From Porpolomopsis calyptriformis (Eukaryota > Basidiomycota > Agaricomycetes > Agaricales > Hygrophoraceae): 64,000 nt of DNA. Positions 34,783-45,014 of the stretch are shown piece by piece (the first letter of the stretch is position 1; each line of letters begins with the position of its first letter). The position numbers were made by a program, and so were the translations under genes. The notes beneath the pieces were generated by a model. That model made no database searches, was not told the DNA's origin, and was given only the letters and a program-made list of their open reading frames with translations. The stretch lies in the NCBI GenBank assembly GCA_951640195.1, contig OX621173.1, forward strand, positions 1,467,780 to 1,531,779. Reading direction: 5' to 3'.

Positions 34783-36135
34783 ATGAATCCCAACATATTC
34801 CCGAGACGTATCTTTCGGAAATGGCGTTTTTTGAGAAAGGTGAAGGAAGATTTAAAGAAAATTGCACGAGTACGCTCATCGACTTCCCTCCCTCTTCCTA
34901 TTGACTACGACGACCAGGCTGCCCTACGAAATCAACTCAAACCAGAAGACTGCGGAACGACCCCCACCATATCCCATTTTGCTTCCCTTCCTTTTGAGCT
35001 GTGCCAGCCTATTATCGACAACCTCGGTGATGACCAGGCTTCCCTGCGTGCTTGCAGTTTAACCTGCAAAACGTTTCTACATGCCAGCCGACGTCACCTT
35101 TTTCATAGTGTTTACCTCAAGGATAAACAAGACGCTCTACGCTTCCTTGATAAAATATGTTTGACAGCGTCGCCGACCAATCCCTGCACATACGTCCGCG
35201 AATTGTCCGTGTATGAAGAAAATCAATACCGGAAACCTCCATTTGTGAACGACACGTTACCTATCCTTGCGACGTGCCTGCCAAACGTCACTTCCCTCAA
35301 TCTTCATCGCTTTTATTGGACGATCCCCGACCATGGCACTCGCGAAAGGATACTATCAGGCTTCCAAAATGTCGAGCGCTTGCTGCTGCAGGGTTCCTTC
35401 CAGTCATCACGACAAGTGAACGAATTCATTTCGTCGTTTCCATTGCTCACGACTCTTTATTTATCGATGGCGGGCTGGGAATCATACAGCGAATCAGGAA
35501 TACCTCTACCCCGCGGTTTGAAATCTGTTACCCTGCAATCCAACCAATCGCATTTTTTCAATCAGCTTCTGCACCTCGAGTCGCATCCGGACATATCCTC
35601 CCTTCACTTTAGAAAGCTGCATCCAAACCACACCCAAGCAGCAGGTGAACTGCTCAAGACGCTAGGGTCGCGTCTTGAGGATCTCCAACTGACCGATATT
35701 GAAGCAACCCTCGCAACAGGTGAGTGCATTTTTATCGCGCTTGTAGTTTATTTGCCTGATTTAATTGGTTTCACAGCTGTCCGCGACAATCTCATCAACC
35801 TTGCCCACAACACCAATCTTCGTTTGGTTAGCCTGTTCCTTGCGCCAGCCATGTGCGGTAACTATTCCACTCTGGATTGGGTGCCCACGTTACTTTCTCA
35901 GATCACCTCACATAATATGGAATATGTATGGCTCGATTTACCGAAAGCCGACATCGACTTGGAGGTATTTTTGCCTTCCATAGAACGCGTTTTCACTCAA
36001 CGGCACTGGTCCAGTCTTCGGCTACCTGAGATAAGAATTTTGGGGGATACGAAAGCTGGGCAAATGGTCCAAGAATCCGTCAGGGTTCACGCGCCCACAC
36101 TTAATAGTGGTATTGTCCTCGTTAAGAGTAGGTGA
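34783..36135 (+). CDS. F-box protein, copy 2
   Basis: Start at the ATG (MNPNIFPRRIFRKWRFLRK) that aligns with the start region of the neighbouring copies; an in-frame ATG 54 bases upstream has no counterpart. The F-box lies at about residues 70-110 (FASLPFELCQPIIDNLGDDQ, ACSLTCKTFLHASRR), followed by a repetitive Leu-rich C-terminus of the kind seen in agaric F-box families. A 57-bp GTGAGT...CACAG intron near 35719-35775 is a multiple of three, so the frame is open with or without splicing; the spliced product reads ATAVRDN. F-box proteins link substrates to SCF ubiquitin ligases through Skp1. Substrate unknown. Ends KSR-TGA. Confidence 0.85.
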   Translation: MNPNIFPRRIFRKWRFLRKVKEDLKKIARVRSSTSLPLPIDYDDQAALRNQLKPEDCGTTPTISHFASLPFELCQPIIDNLGDDQASLRACSLTCKTFLHASRRHLFHSVYLKDKQDALRFLDKICLTASPTNPCTYVRELSVYEENQYRKPPFVNDTLPILATCLPNVTSLNLHRFYWTIPDHGTRERILSGFQNVERLLLQGSFQSSRQVNEFISSFPLLTTLYLSMAGWESYSESGIPLPRGLKSVTLQSNQSHFFNQLLHLESHPDISSLHFRKLHPNHTQAAGELLKTLGSRLEDLQLTDIEATLATGECIFIALVVYLPDLIGFTAVRDNLINLAHNTNLRLVSLFLAPAMCGNYSTLDWVPTLLSQITSHNMEYVWLDLPKADIDLEVFLPSIERVFTQRHWSSLRLPEIRILGDTKAGQMVQESVRVHAPTLNSGIVLVKSR

Positions 36136-36248
36136 TGGACGGTTTTTCAGATGCTGTACGTTTGTGAGATGTTGCATACAAGTGTGTACATGCACTGTAC
36201 TCAATAGCCGTACTTGTCTGATGAATCTCCATATATGGGACCTATCAT

Positions 36249-36489
36249 TAGTGTTGCCACGGCTTGGCTAAATACGGCTAAATACGGCTTGCCACATTTA
36301 AGCCGTTGTGAATTAAAAATCTAATAAATTTGCTAAAACTTTGAGAATATTCAGACATATGCACCTACATAGTTTACACTAACTGTAATTTCTTTGTAAT
36401 TTCTTTGATTTTTTTGGATTTTTAATTTACAACGGCTTAAATGTGGCAAGCCGTATTTAGCCGTATTTAGCCAAGCCGTGGCAACACTA
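36249..36489. mobile_element. hAT-type MITE, 241 bp, with 8-bp target duplication
   Basis: The ends are TAGTGTTGCCACGGCTTGGC and its reverse complement. The arms pair over 73 bp with one mismatch (36249-36321 and 36417-36489), and each contains a tandem GGCTAAATAC. The flanks are CCTATCAT on both sides (36241-36248 and 36490-36497). An 8-bp duplication and TAGTGTTGCC-type ends are typical of hAT elements. There is no coding capacity in the ~95-bp spacer. It lies in the 5' region of F-box copy 3. Confidence 0.9.
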
Positions 36490-36529
36490 CCTATCATGTT
36501 TCCCCAGTGACCGCAGTGACTCCCCTTCA

Positions 36530-37876
36530 ATGTCCAGATCCTTGACGATCGCAGACATATTCTCAGGACGTATCTTTGGGAAATCGCGTTTTCTGAGAAG
36601 TGTGGAGGAGGATGCAAAGAAAACTGGACAAGCGCACCGATCGACTTCGCTTCCTATTGACTGCAACGACGACCAGGCTGCCATACGAGATCAACCAGAA
36701 GAACGCGTAACAGCCCCCACCCTATCCCATTTTGCTCTCCTTCCTTTTGAACTGTGCCAGCCTATTATCGATAATCTCAGCGATGACCAGGCTGCACTGC
36801 GGGCTTGCAGCTTGACCTGCAAAACGTTTCTACATGCCAGTAGATGTCACATTTTTCAAAGGATCCGGCTCGACTATAAAGAACAGGCTGTCCGCTTCCT
36901 TGATAAAATATGTTTTACGGATTCACCATCCAGTCCTTGCACATACGTCCGCGAGCTGACCATGTGCGAATGGAGAAGTTACGTCGGGATGCCTCGATTT
37001 GCAAACGAAACATTACCTGTCCTTGCGACATGCCTGCCAAACGTCACTTCACTGGAGCTTTATTGTTTGAATTTGACGATGTTCGATGATGGCGCATGGG
37101 CGAAGATGTTATCGGGCTTCTCAAAAGTCAAGCACTTGGTGTCGAATGTCATCTTCGAGACATCACACCAAGCGAACGAATTCATTTCGTCATTTCCGTT
37201 GCTGCAGACCCTCAAATTCCGGGATACGGGATGGAATTCATACAGTGAACCAGTAATCCCTCTGCCTCGCGGTTTGAAAACTATCACCCTGCAATCCAAC
37301 AAATCACATTTTTTCAATCAGCTTCTGCGCCTTGAGTCGCATCCTGACGTATCCTCCCTTTATTTCGAAGATCCAGAGGACACCCAAGCAATGGGTGAAC
37401 TTCTCAAGACGCTAGGTTCGCGTCTTGAGGATCTCCGACTGACCGAAAATGAAGCAACCCTTGCAACAGGTGAGTATATTTTTATCCCGCTTGTGCCTGA
37501 TTTAATTGGTTTCACAGCTGTCCGCGACAATCTCATCAACCTTGCCCACAACACCAATCTTCGTTTGGTTCGCCTGTTCCTTGCGTCAGCCATGTGCGGT
37601 AACTTTTCCACTCTGGATTGGGTGCCAACGTTACTCTCTCAGATCACCTCACATAATATGGAATATGTATGGCTTCTATTGCCCCAAAACGGTGCCATCA
37701 ATTTGGAGGTCTTTTTGCCTTCGATAGAGCGCGTTTTTACTCAACAGCGCTGGTCCAACCTTCGGCTACTCAATGTAATGGCTTTCAATGACACGATCCC
37801 AGAAGGCCAACAATCCATCAAGGCTTACATGCCCATACTCGACAGTCGTGGTGTTGTTCTCGTTGCAAATTGGTGA
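36530..37876 (+). CDS. F-box protein, copy 3
   Basis: Starts MSRSLTIADIFSGRIFGKSR, 40 bp after the MITE. F-box at about residues 65-105 (FALLPFELCQPIIDNLSDDQ, ACSLTCKTFLHASRCH), then the same Leu-rich C-terminus as copy 2, ending VLVANW-TGA. The intron near 37470-37517 is 48 bp (GTGAGT...CACAG), again a multiple of three, so translation stays open if it is retained. About 448 codons without splicing. This ATG aligns with ATA in copy 2, so the extra N-terminal residues may be specific to this copy. Confidence 0.85.
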   Translation: MSRSLTIADIFSGRIFGKSRFLRSVEEDAKKTGQAHRSTSLPIDCNDDQAAIRDQPEERVTAPTLSHFALLPFELCQPIIDNLSDDQAALRACSLTCKTFLHASRCHIFQRIRLDYKEQAVRFLDKICFTDSPSSPCTYVRELTMCEWRSYVGMPRFANETLPVLATCLPNVTSLELYCLNLTMFDDGAWAKMLSGFSKVKHLVSNVIFETSHQANEFISSFPLLQTLKFRDTGWNSYSEPVIPLPRGLKTITLQSNKSHFFNQLLRLESHPDVSSLYFEDPEDTQAMGELLKTLGSRLEDLRLTENEATLATGEYIFIPLVPDLIGFTAVRDNLINLAHNTNLRLVRLFLASAMCGNFSTLDWVPTLLSQITSHNMEYVWLLLPQNGAINLEVFLPSIERVFTQQRWSNLRLLNVMAFNDTIPEGQQSIKAYMPILDSRGVVLVANW

Positions 37877-38560
37877 CGGATTTTGAGGATGCCGAAGTTT
37901 TTCTAGATGGATTGTAAGTTCTTTTGTTTGCAATACAGTATCTCTCTCACTGTAATGGTTCAGGCCACTTTCGTAATATTACGTCCTTACCGGACAGTAC
38001 ATTCGCTTATATACTGGGAGATCATCGCTTCCGTTTACAAAGGCTACCCACTGTCAGGGGAGGCTCTGCAAAATGTGGAGCGGAAACCGCCAGCAGATCG
38101 ACCGTCGTGTTTGAGAACTAACTTGTTGGTGGGCGTGGCTGTTGGTGTTCTCGCACTCTTTTTTCCTTTTTTTTGCCACGTTGATCCTCCGGCGGCTAAT
38201 TCTGACCCATCCCAGACGGTGCTTGTCAGAAAACCCAACACCCCCATCGCACTCCACATCTCAGCTACCAAATTAGATTCCCTGCGAAAGCTGGAATTAA
38301 TGACACCGTGTAAATCAGATTGGAGGCGTGCGAGAAGATTATAGCTTTGATCTCGGCTAATTTTACAATTTGCAAAGTGGACTTCTTTATCGCAAGCCGG
38401 TCGTTCATGGGTTCCTCTTCATCTTAGCTTACATCTCCCTCGTTGTCATGTCTCTTGTAGTAGATGACAGCTACGAGCTGTGGCTTGTGTATGTGTGACA
38501 CCTGATATGAGTGTTCGGAACGCGCTACAAACCTTTTTGTCTGGACAACGCCACTACTGC
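37877..38560. other. Gene-free interval downstream of F-box cluster
   Basis: An open stretch at 37907-38344 (plus) exists but has no recognisable domain or homologous counterpart after copies 1 and 2, so it is not called. Nothing else seen. Confidence 0.5.
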
Positions 38561-38672
38561 TGTCAGAAGTCTATTCAAGTCGTTGCAGAACTAAAGGTTA
38601 CATCTCGCAATCGTACGACTATGGTTGAGCTATCACATGACTAGACGTAGAGAGGGAGGGCATTTCGTGACA
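38561..38672 (-). repeat. 3' LTR (minus-strand element)
   Basis: 112 bp. On the minus strand it reads TGTCACGAAATGCCC...GACTTCTGACA. Next to the purine-rich tract at about 38673-38688 and the duplication at 38556-38560. Confidence 0.95.
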
Positions 38673-38684
38673 TTACCCCCCTTT

Positions 38685-41600
38685 TTAGGTCTCGGACTCC
38701 GGACGAGGGTTGGTGGTGGGGTTGTTTAGATGGAAGTTGGTGGTGAGTCGGGGGAAGCTCTCTTGTATACGTGTTCCGCGTTCCCAAATGGGCTTAGGGT
38801 GTTCTTTCCATCGGACGTGATATTCTAGTCCTTCATCCGTGGTTCTTGAGTCGAGGATTTCGTTGGCTATCCAGTTGGTGTCTCCACGGACTTGTAGGGT
38901 TACTTTTGGTCTCGGGCGGTTGAAGGAGTCGGTTTTATAGCGGTGTAATTTTGAGATATGGAATACTGGGTGGACGCGGCTGAGGTCGGCTGGTAGTGAC
39001 ACACGATATGCGACATCGGAGAGGACCTTTGTGATCCGGTAGGGTCCCATGCGGCGATAGTCGAGCTTCTGACTTGGGCGGTCGTTGAAGTATCGACGTA
39101 GGTCGATCAGGACCAGGTCGCCGATCTTGAAACATTCTTCTCGGTGTTTGCGGTCGTAGTATTTCTTGGTGTCGATCGAAGCTTTCTTGAGGGAGGACTC
39201 TGCGTTTTTCTTTACTTGGTGGAGGTGGTCTACGAAACATTTTACATCGACGTTTGATGTCTCTCGTCGTATTTCGGTCCCTCGTCTGGGGTTTCTGCCG
39301 TGGTTCAGGAAGAAAGGGGAGTAGTTGGTAGATGACGACACCTTGTCGTTGTATGTGAATTCAGCCATTGGGATCCAATTGACCCAGTCGTTCTGGCGGT
39401 AATTGATGAATAGGCGGAGGTATTGCTCAACCTCTTGGTTTATCCGTTCTGTTTGGCCGTCGGTTTGTGGGTGGTAGGCCAAGGATAGTCCCTGAGTTAT
39501 CTTGAGTAGTCGACATAGCTCGCGTGTGAATTCGGCTGTAAATTGGGTTCCTCGGTTGCTGATGATCTTGGTTGGGAATCCCCATCTCTTCCATACATGG
39601 TCGCGGAAGAGTTTTGCTGTTCCTTCAGCTGTTATTGTTTTTGTTGTCGGGATGAAACAGCTACTCTTGGTGAATCAGTCGACTACTACCATGAGTGAGT
39701 CGAACCCTTGGCACTCTGGTAGTCCTGTGATGAAGTCGACGGAGATCGTTGTCCAGGGTGTCGAGGGTATTTCATTTGGGTGAAGTAGGCCTAGGGGTTT
39801 TTGCGGGAAGGTTTTTGACCGTTGGCATTTGTCGCATTGTTCCACGTATTGGGTGATGGTTCGGGTTATCGAGGGCCACCAGTAGTCTCTTGACACGAGT
39901 TCTCGCGTACGGGCTATCCCTGGGTGTCCCGCGGTGGGGTGGTCGTGGTGTAATTCGAGGATTCGTTTGAGGGTGGTTTCGTGGTTTGGGACAACGACTA
40001 GTCCGTTCCGTAGGATTAGGCCATTGGTTTCTTCCCACTTGTTGCCTTCTTTGTCAGTTCCGTCATTGTTTTGGGCTTCGAGGAGGAGTGACGAGGTTTT
40101 GTTGTGGTGGGAGTCTCTCGATTTCTTGATCTGTTCTAGTATTAGGTCACCGTCAGAGTGGGTTTGGATTTCTGTTCGACGTATGTTTTCAGGTTTTAAG
40201 ACCACAATGTTGGTGTTGTCGGAGGTTACTCCTTCGCTGTGGTCCTCGCGTCTTGAGAGGGGGTCGGCGACTGTCATGGTTTTGCCAGGTTTGTGAGTTA
40301 GGGTAAAGTTGAAGTCAGAGAGGAACAGTGACCATCGGGCTTGTCGGCGGTTTAATCGTTGAGCGGACATGAAGTATTCGAGGTTGCGGTGGTCGGTCCA
40401 GATGTCGAATTTGTGGTGCATGCCAGAGAGTAAGTGTCGCCATTCCGTGAGCGCTCGGATTATAGCTAACAGTTCTTTGTCGTGGATCTCATAGTTCCGT
40501 TCAGCCTGATCGAGGCTTCTGGAGTGGTAGGCGATGGGATGCCATACGTTGTCTTGGAGTTGGGAGAGTACGGCTCCCGTTGCAAAGTCGGAGGCGTCAG
40601 CCTCAACTCGGTATGGGTTAGTGTCGGAGGGGAATCGGAGGATCGGTGCGGTCGTTAGCGATTGCTTTAGGAATTGGAAGGCGTCATTGGCCTTTGGGTT
40701 CCATGTCCATGTATCGCATTTCTTTGTGAGGTCGTGGAGGGGGCGTGCTATCTTGGCAAAATCTCTGATAAATTTCCGATAGAAGTTACAGACGCCCAGG
40801 AAGCGTTGGACTTGGTTCTTTGAGGTTGGTGTAGGCCAGTCTAGGATGGCTGAGACCTTTGTCGGGTCCATGCGGGTTCCTGACTTGGAGATGATTACGC
40901 CGAGGTAGGCTATCTCCTCTTTGAAGAAGTCGCATTTCTCCGCCTTGAGGTATAGTTTGTGTTCTTGCAGTATTTGTAGGGCCTCTTGTGTAGTCGTGAT
41001 GTTGTCTTCACGGGTGTGGGTGTAGATAAGTATGTCATCCATATATACGCGGAGGACTTTTCGATCGATCAGGGGTTTGAGGATTGTGTTCATCATCGTT
41101 TGGAAGGTCGCTGGGGAGTTGATCAGTCCGAAAAACATGACTGTGGGCTCGAAGAGCCCTCGGGGTGTGATGAACGCAGCTTTATGACAGTCCAATGGTT
41201 TTATTCGGACGTTGTTGAACCCCCATCGAATATCCATCTTCGTGAAGAATTGCGCGCCTTGTAGGCCTTCGATTATATCAGAGATGAGGGGGAGTGGGTA
41301 CTTGTTGGGAATTGTTAGGGCATTCAGGGCGCGGTAGTCCTGGACTGGGCGGTGGGATGAGTCGGCTTTGTCTACGAAGAAGAAGGGGGATGCCCATTCC
41401 GACTTCGAGGGGTGTATACGGCCTGTCTTAAGGTTCTCGTCTAGAAATTTGTTGAGTTCATTTGTTTCGGTTCTACTCAGGGGGTAGGCTCGTTTCGTGA
41501 CTGGTTTTGCTCCAGGTTTCAGTTCGATGGCGTGGTCCCAGATACGTTCTGGCGGGAGTTCGTCAAAGTGGGATTTCTCGAAGACAGAGGCCCAGGGGCG

Positions 41601-42533
41601 TAGTTCTTTGGGAATGGTTGCGTTCTTGTTGGGGTTGGATGAGGAGATGAATCTTATGACGAATGAGTTGGTTTTTGGTTCGGTCAACATATCGCACTCA
41701 GGGGGGCATCGGGAGAACTCTATCTCCCCTGTTCGCTAGTTGATTGTCGGGTTGTGCTTTTGAAGCCAGGGGTGGCCAAGTATGATGTTTGTTTTTCCTA
41801 GGTTTGTGATCAGGAGCTCGAGGCATTCCCTGTGTCCTTGGTGTTCTACGATCATGGATGTTTTCCTGGTGATGGAGCCGGCGGCATTCTTGGTACCATC
41901 TACATTGAATACTGGTATAGGCTTGTCAAGATCGGTGACTGGGATCTCATTCTTTTCGGTGTACCGTCGGTCAATAAATGAGTCGGTAGCACCACAGTCA
42001 ACTAGGGCCTTTTGTGATGTTGAGCGTAGGGTTTCGGGGGTGGTGAGGCGGACGTAGATGGAGGTTTCCAGTTTTGTGTCGAATGTTCTGCGTATGATGT
42101 GTGGGGGGTTTTGGTCGGCTCGCTCTTCAGTGGGGGTGGGGGTTCTCTTTTCGGTTTCATTGATTTCTTCTCTTTCTACCTCATTTTCGACATCTATCTC
42201 CTCTATTTGAAGCGGTGCGAATTGGTTACAGGACAGGCGAGCGGTAGGTATCGGTGTCCCTATTGAAAATCCGACGATGCTAACCATTCGTCGCCTTTTC
42301 CAGCTTCGATCAGCTTTATCATTTTCTGCGCGTAGGGGCAGTTGGACACGCGGTGGCCTTCTCTTCTGCAGCCGAAACATTTGCCTACGAACTTTGGTAT
42401 GGGTCGTCTGGCGCGGTCGATGTCCATTGGGACAGTAGCATTGAGGTCTGTGGGGGGGGTTTGGGTTGCTAGTCGGGTAGTCATCGTGGTTCTCCCCGTG
42501 TTGTGGGAGGTGTAGGTGCGAGCTTCTCGCCAC
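38685..42533 (-). pseudogene. Pol polyprotein of Ty3 chromovirus, two stops
   Basis: One continuous frame. Protease: ALVDCGATDSFID near 42000. RT: IHPSKSEWASPFFFVDK, DIRWGFNNVRI, RVYMDDILIY. RNase H: EADASDFATGAVLSQ. Integrase: zinc finger HPGIARTRELV...CDKCQRSK, core VSVDFITGLP, SNRGTQF, YHPQTDGQTERINQEVEQY. C-terminal chromodomain-like segment: LEYHVRWKEHPKPIWE. A TAG at 41736-41738 replaces a probable Trp between protease and RT, and a TGA near 39672 replaces Arg in VVD-R-FTKS. The second integrase Asp is Asn (codon at 39555-39557, AGC|GAC to AGC|AAC), so integration activity should be lost even if the stops were read through. Confidence 0.9.
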
Positions 42534-43261
42534 TGATGGTCGAGGGTTTCGGCTTGGGCTTTCCAGCCCTCTAGGGTGGTGGGTAGTGGTATAACGTTAA
42601 AGATGCGGTCGCGAAGTGGGATGGTGAGGCCTTTCTTGTAATATTCAATGGCGGCGACGTCATTGACTCCGCTTGGGTCGACTAGGGCTTGGAATTCGGC
42701 ATTGTACTCATCAGCCATTCTGCCGGCTTGTCTGATCTTTTCTAGAACTTCGATTGCTGTCCGTTGGGGGTTGGGGTCATCGAATTGGCGCAGGAATTTG
42801 ACACAGAAGTCAGCCCAGTCGTGGAAAGGGTTCCTGCCTGCTTCGTAGGCATCGAATTTCGTCTGGGCCCAGACTTGGGCGGGACCTTTTGTCATGAAAT
42901 TGAGGGCATGTTTGATGCGGAGGACATCGTTGTGACTGATTCGTTCAGTGTATAGGGTGACTTGGCGAAAGAAGGTTTTGGCCATTAGGCGGGACCCATC
43001 GTAGTATTCTGGGGTTGCCGGTTTGATGTGGGTTGGAGTTGGGGCGGTCGGCAGAGTGGTTGCAGGGGCATTGCTTATCTGGCATCGTAGGGCATCAATA
43101 TTTTGGCTTAGGGTTGTGAGGATTTGAGCGAGGTTTAGGCTTTGGAGCTGGGTTATTCCATCTGTTAGGTGGGCAATGTCGGATTCGAGTGCGGTGAATT
43201 TGTTGTTGGCATTTGTCATGTGTTCGGCGACTTCTGTGAGGAATCGTTCGATTTCAGACAT
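42260..43261 (-). CDS. Gag of Ty3 chromovirus
   Basis: An intact frame of 333 codons. It starts MSEIERFLTEVAEHMTNANN and includes a capsid-like segment (PEYYDGSRLMAKTFFRQVTL, KGPAQVWAQTKFD, FCVKFLRQFDDPN) and one classical knuckle CFGCRREGHRVSNC (CX2CX4HX4C) near the C-terminus. It ends SSDFQ-TAG. The pol frame overlaps the last 274 bases at -1, so a frameshift is needed to make Gag-Pol; no canonical slippery heptamer stands right at the stop (GGATTTTC). Confidence 0.88.
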   Translation of the reverse strand: MSEIERFLTEVAEHMTNANNKFTALESDIAHLTDGITQLQSLNLAQILTTLSQNIDALRCQISNAPATTLPTAPTPTHIKPATPEYYDGSRLMAKTFFRQVTLYTERISHNDVLRIKHALNFMTKGPAQVWAQTKFDAYEAGRNPFHDWADFCVKFLRQFDDPNPQRTAIEVLEKIRQAGRMADEYNAEFQALVDPSGVNDVAAIEYYKKGLTIPLRDRIFNVIPLPTTLEGWKAQAETLDHQWREARTYTSHNTGRTTMTTRLATQTPPTDLNATVPMDIDRARRPIPKFVGKCFGCRREGHRVSNCPYAQKMIKLIEAGKGDEWLASSDFQ

Positions 43262-43341
43262 TTTGAGAGAGAGGGAGGGGTGGTGAGTGAGGTTGGAGGG
43301 TGTCGAGGGTCCAGAACGTTAGGTTAGGACTGTCGGGGAGG

Positions 43342-43352
43342 TAGTTCTGCAA
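43342..43352 (-). promoter_or_regulatory. Self-complementary primer-binding site of Ty3 chromovirus
   Basis: Two bases inside the 5' LTR edge the minus strand reads TTGCAGAACTA, the exact complement of TAGTTCTGCAA within the LTR itself (43377-43387). No match to a tRNA 3' end was noticed. This is the arrangement of Tf1/sushi elements, whose mRNA 5' end folds back as primer. Confidence 0.7.
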
Positions 43353-43354
43353 AC

Positions 43355-43466
43355 TGTCAGAAGTCTATTCAAGTCGTTGCAGAACTAAAGGTTACATCTC
43401 GCAATCATACGACTATGGTTGAGCTATCACATGACTAGACGTAGAGAGGGAGGGCATTTCGTGACA
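43355..43466 (-). repeat. 5' LTR (minus-strand element)
   Basis: 112 bp, identical to the other LTR except CA for CG at one site. It contains the 11-base sequence complementary to the primer site; that sequence should mark the start of R if self-priming is used. Confidence 0.95.
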
Positions 43467-43471
43467 ACTGC

Positions 43472-44105
43472 CCCTTTGAATCTCCACCGGTATCTGTAAA
43501 GCCTGCACAAGAGGATTCACCTTGGGACATGGATCGCTTTGCTGGTTCACTAGATGCTTCTTGCCTCAGGTCGGCCACATAAATATATATCTTCGGCTTT
43601 CCCAGGTAATTAGTCGGCCACCATGTCTGTCTCACACAATGACCTCCAACTTGGAACCTGAAGCTCAATAGCCTCTCTCTACCTCAACCTCTGTCACAGA
43701 ATCCATAAACTGAGCTTGCCCATGCCACCCCCAACTTCCGACGATGACACAAACGCGGCCGACAGCACTACATCATGACAAAGTCTCAGCACTAACTCAC
43801 AGAGGCAGTGTCGGCGTTCTGGTGGTGCACATGAATTTACCACAAAAAACATGTTTCCTGAAGTCAGGCAAATGTCAACACCCTGGGTATTTCAGTTTCC
43901 AGCTGGTTTCCCAATGGAACAGTCCCCATTTTGTAAATTTGTCTGATCATTTTATCGCTATAAAGTCTGCTCAACTTCGCCCTCAATCTCTCAGAGCTGG
44001 TCTCCTCCCTCTTCCCTCTTTATCAAGACTACGGTACAGACATCTTCCTTACTATCCTGACTGTCATCCAGCAATTGACCTGTCTCAGCACAGTCTTCAT
44101 TCACA
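43472..44105. promoter_or_regulatory. Upstream region of secreted-protein gene
   Basis: No supported gene. A CCAAT box (about 43910) and TATAAAG (about 43960) stand 200 and 145 bp before the ATG at 44106, with a long pyrimidine-rich leader between. Confidence 0.5.
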
Positions 44106-44868
44106 ATGCACCTTTTCCGTCTTCTTCTAGCCATATTAGCCAGTCTTGCAGTTGCAACCGCTGCGTCACTGTCCTCCGCTGCGCAATCATCCACTGCACA
44201 ATCATCCACGGCGCAATCATCTACTGCTGTATCATCGAATGGGGTACTCACTGTCTAAACCTTTTGTAATATTTTTACTGATACTCATTTCCATACAGCC
44301 CCTTTCATTCGTATACCATGGAGATTCAGGTGTCGCTCGCTCCAGCCGAGGTGATGTGCGACAGAGAGTAACTGCTTACAGAGATGCCTTGCCTGCAGTT
44401 CGCGGCTGCGGCCGCTGTTCTGCAGAGATTATCAAACGTTATCCTGATGGCATTTTGGTCAAATTTTACTCTGACAATCAGCAAACGCCACGCTTTCTCC
44501 TGGACAAACACATCATTCCCAGAACTTGGGGTCAGACCGATGTAAACTTTCTGTATTCATCTTTTGCCATATTTTTACCATCATTCATTTCTATATAGCC
44601 CATTGTCTATTTGGCGGGTTTGATGCCCCCGAGGACCCGGGCAACCGTGGCCTTGGGTGTAATCGAATACCTATGAAGCCAAAATTCAAATCCCAACGTT
44701 CGAAGTCTCAGGATAGAGGGCGCCCCAGGGGAATTGACGGTACAATTTTACGATCAGCCTGATCCCAACCAAGGGAACCCCAATCGCATAATCAAGGGGA
44801 AGATGGTAAAGAAAGTTTTTCAAGAAATTCCTTCACTAGTTCTAGCGCCGCTCTCCGACGGCAGTTAA
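44106..44868 (+). pseudogene. Small secreted protein gene with premature TGA
   Basis: Exons are 44106-44243, 44299-44541 and 44599 onward, introns 55 and 57 bp, GT-AG and in phase. Residues 1-20 (MHLFRLLLAILASLAVATAA) are a clear signal peptide, followed by four SSTAQ-like repeats, then VTAYRDALPAVRGCGRCSAE and FLLDKHIIPRTWGQTD. Exon 3 reads PIVYLAGLMPPRTRATVALG and hits TGA at 44674-44676; the same frame continues 63 codons (APGELTVQFYDQPDPNQGNP...) to TAA at 44866. The downstream part looks coding, so the TGA is probably a recent nonsense mutation (CGA to TGA). No family recognised. It lies between a young retrotransposon and a Harbinger element. Confidence 0.6.
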
Positions 44869-45014
44869 CCTTGTTGCCTTGAATGTGAATGTGATATGAG
44901 AAAGAGTATTTATATTTTATCTACAAATTGGATTACATTAAATACAATTCGGTGGAGTAAGTTGTCGAGAAACAAAAAGAAGGAATCATAGAAGTTGAAA
45001 TGAAATGTTGATTG

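Larger units (their letters stand above)
38561..43466 (-). mobile_element. Complete young Ty3 chromovirus, 4.9 kb
   Basis: Two 112-bp LTRs (38561-38672 and 43355-43466) differ at one base, CG versus CA. Flanking duplication ACTGC lies at 38556-38560 and 43467-43471. On the minus strand gag (43261-42260) is followed by pol (42533-38685) in the -1 frame. Pol holds protease, RT, RNase H, integrase and a C-terminal chromodomain-like segment. A purine tract (AAAAAGGGGGG) precedes the 3' LTR. The pol frame has only two stops and no indel, so this is nearly intact, but one integrase Asp is lost. The LTR is exceptionally short. Confidence 0.95.

Noticed and set aside
37907..38344. 145-codon open stretch after F-box copy 3
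   Set aside because: No domain, no promoter context, and no counterpart after the other F-box copies.
16339..43471. Identical target duplication ACTGC at the copia element and at the minus-strand chromovirus
   Set aside because: A shared 5-mer between two unrelated insertions is within chance, and the flanks beyond it differ.
43744..44130. 128-codon open stretch before the secreted-protein gene
   Set aside because: It covers the probable promoter and leader of the gene at 44106 and has no recognisable composition.
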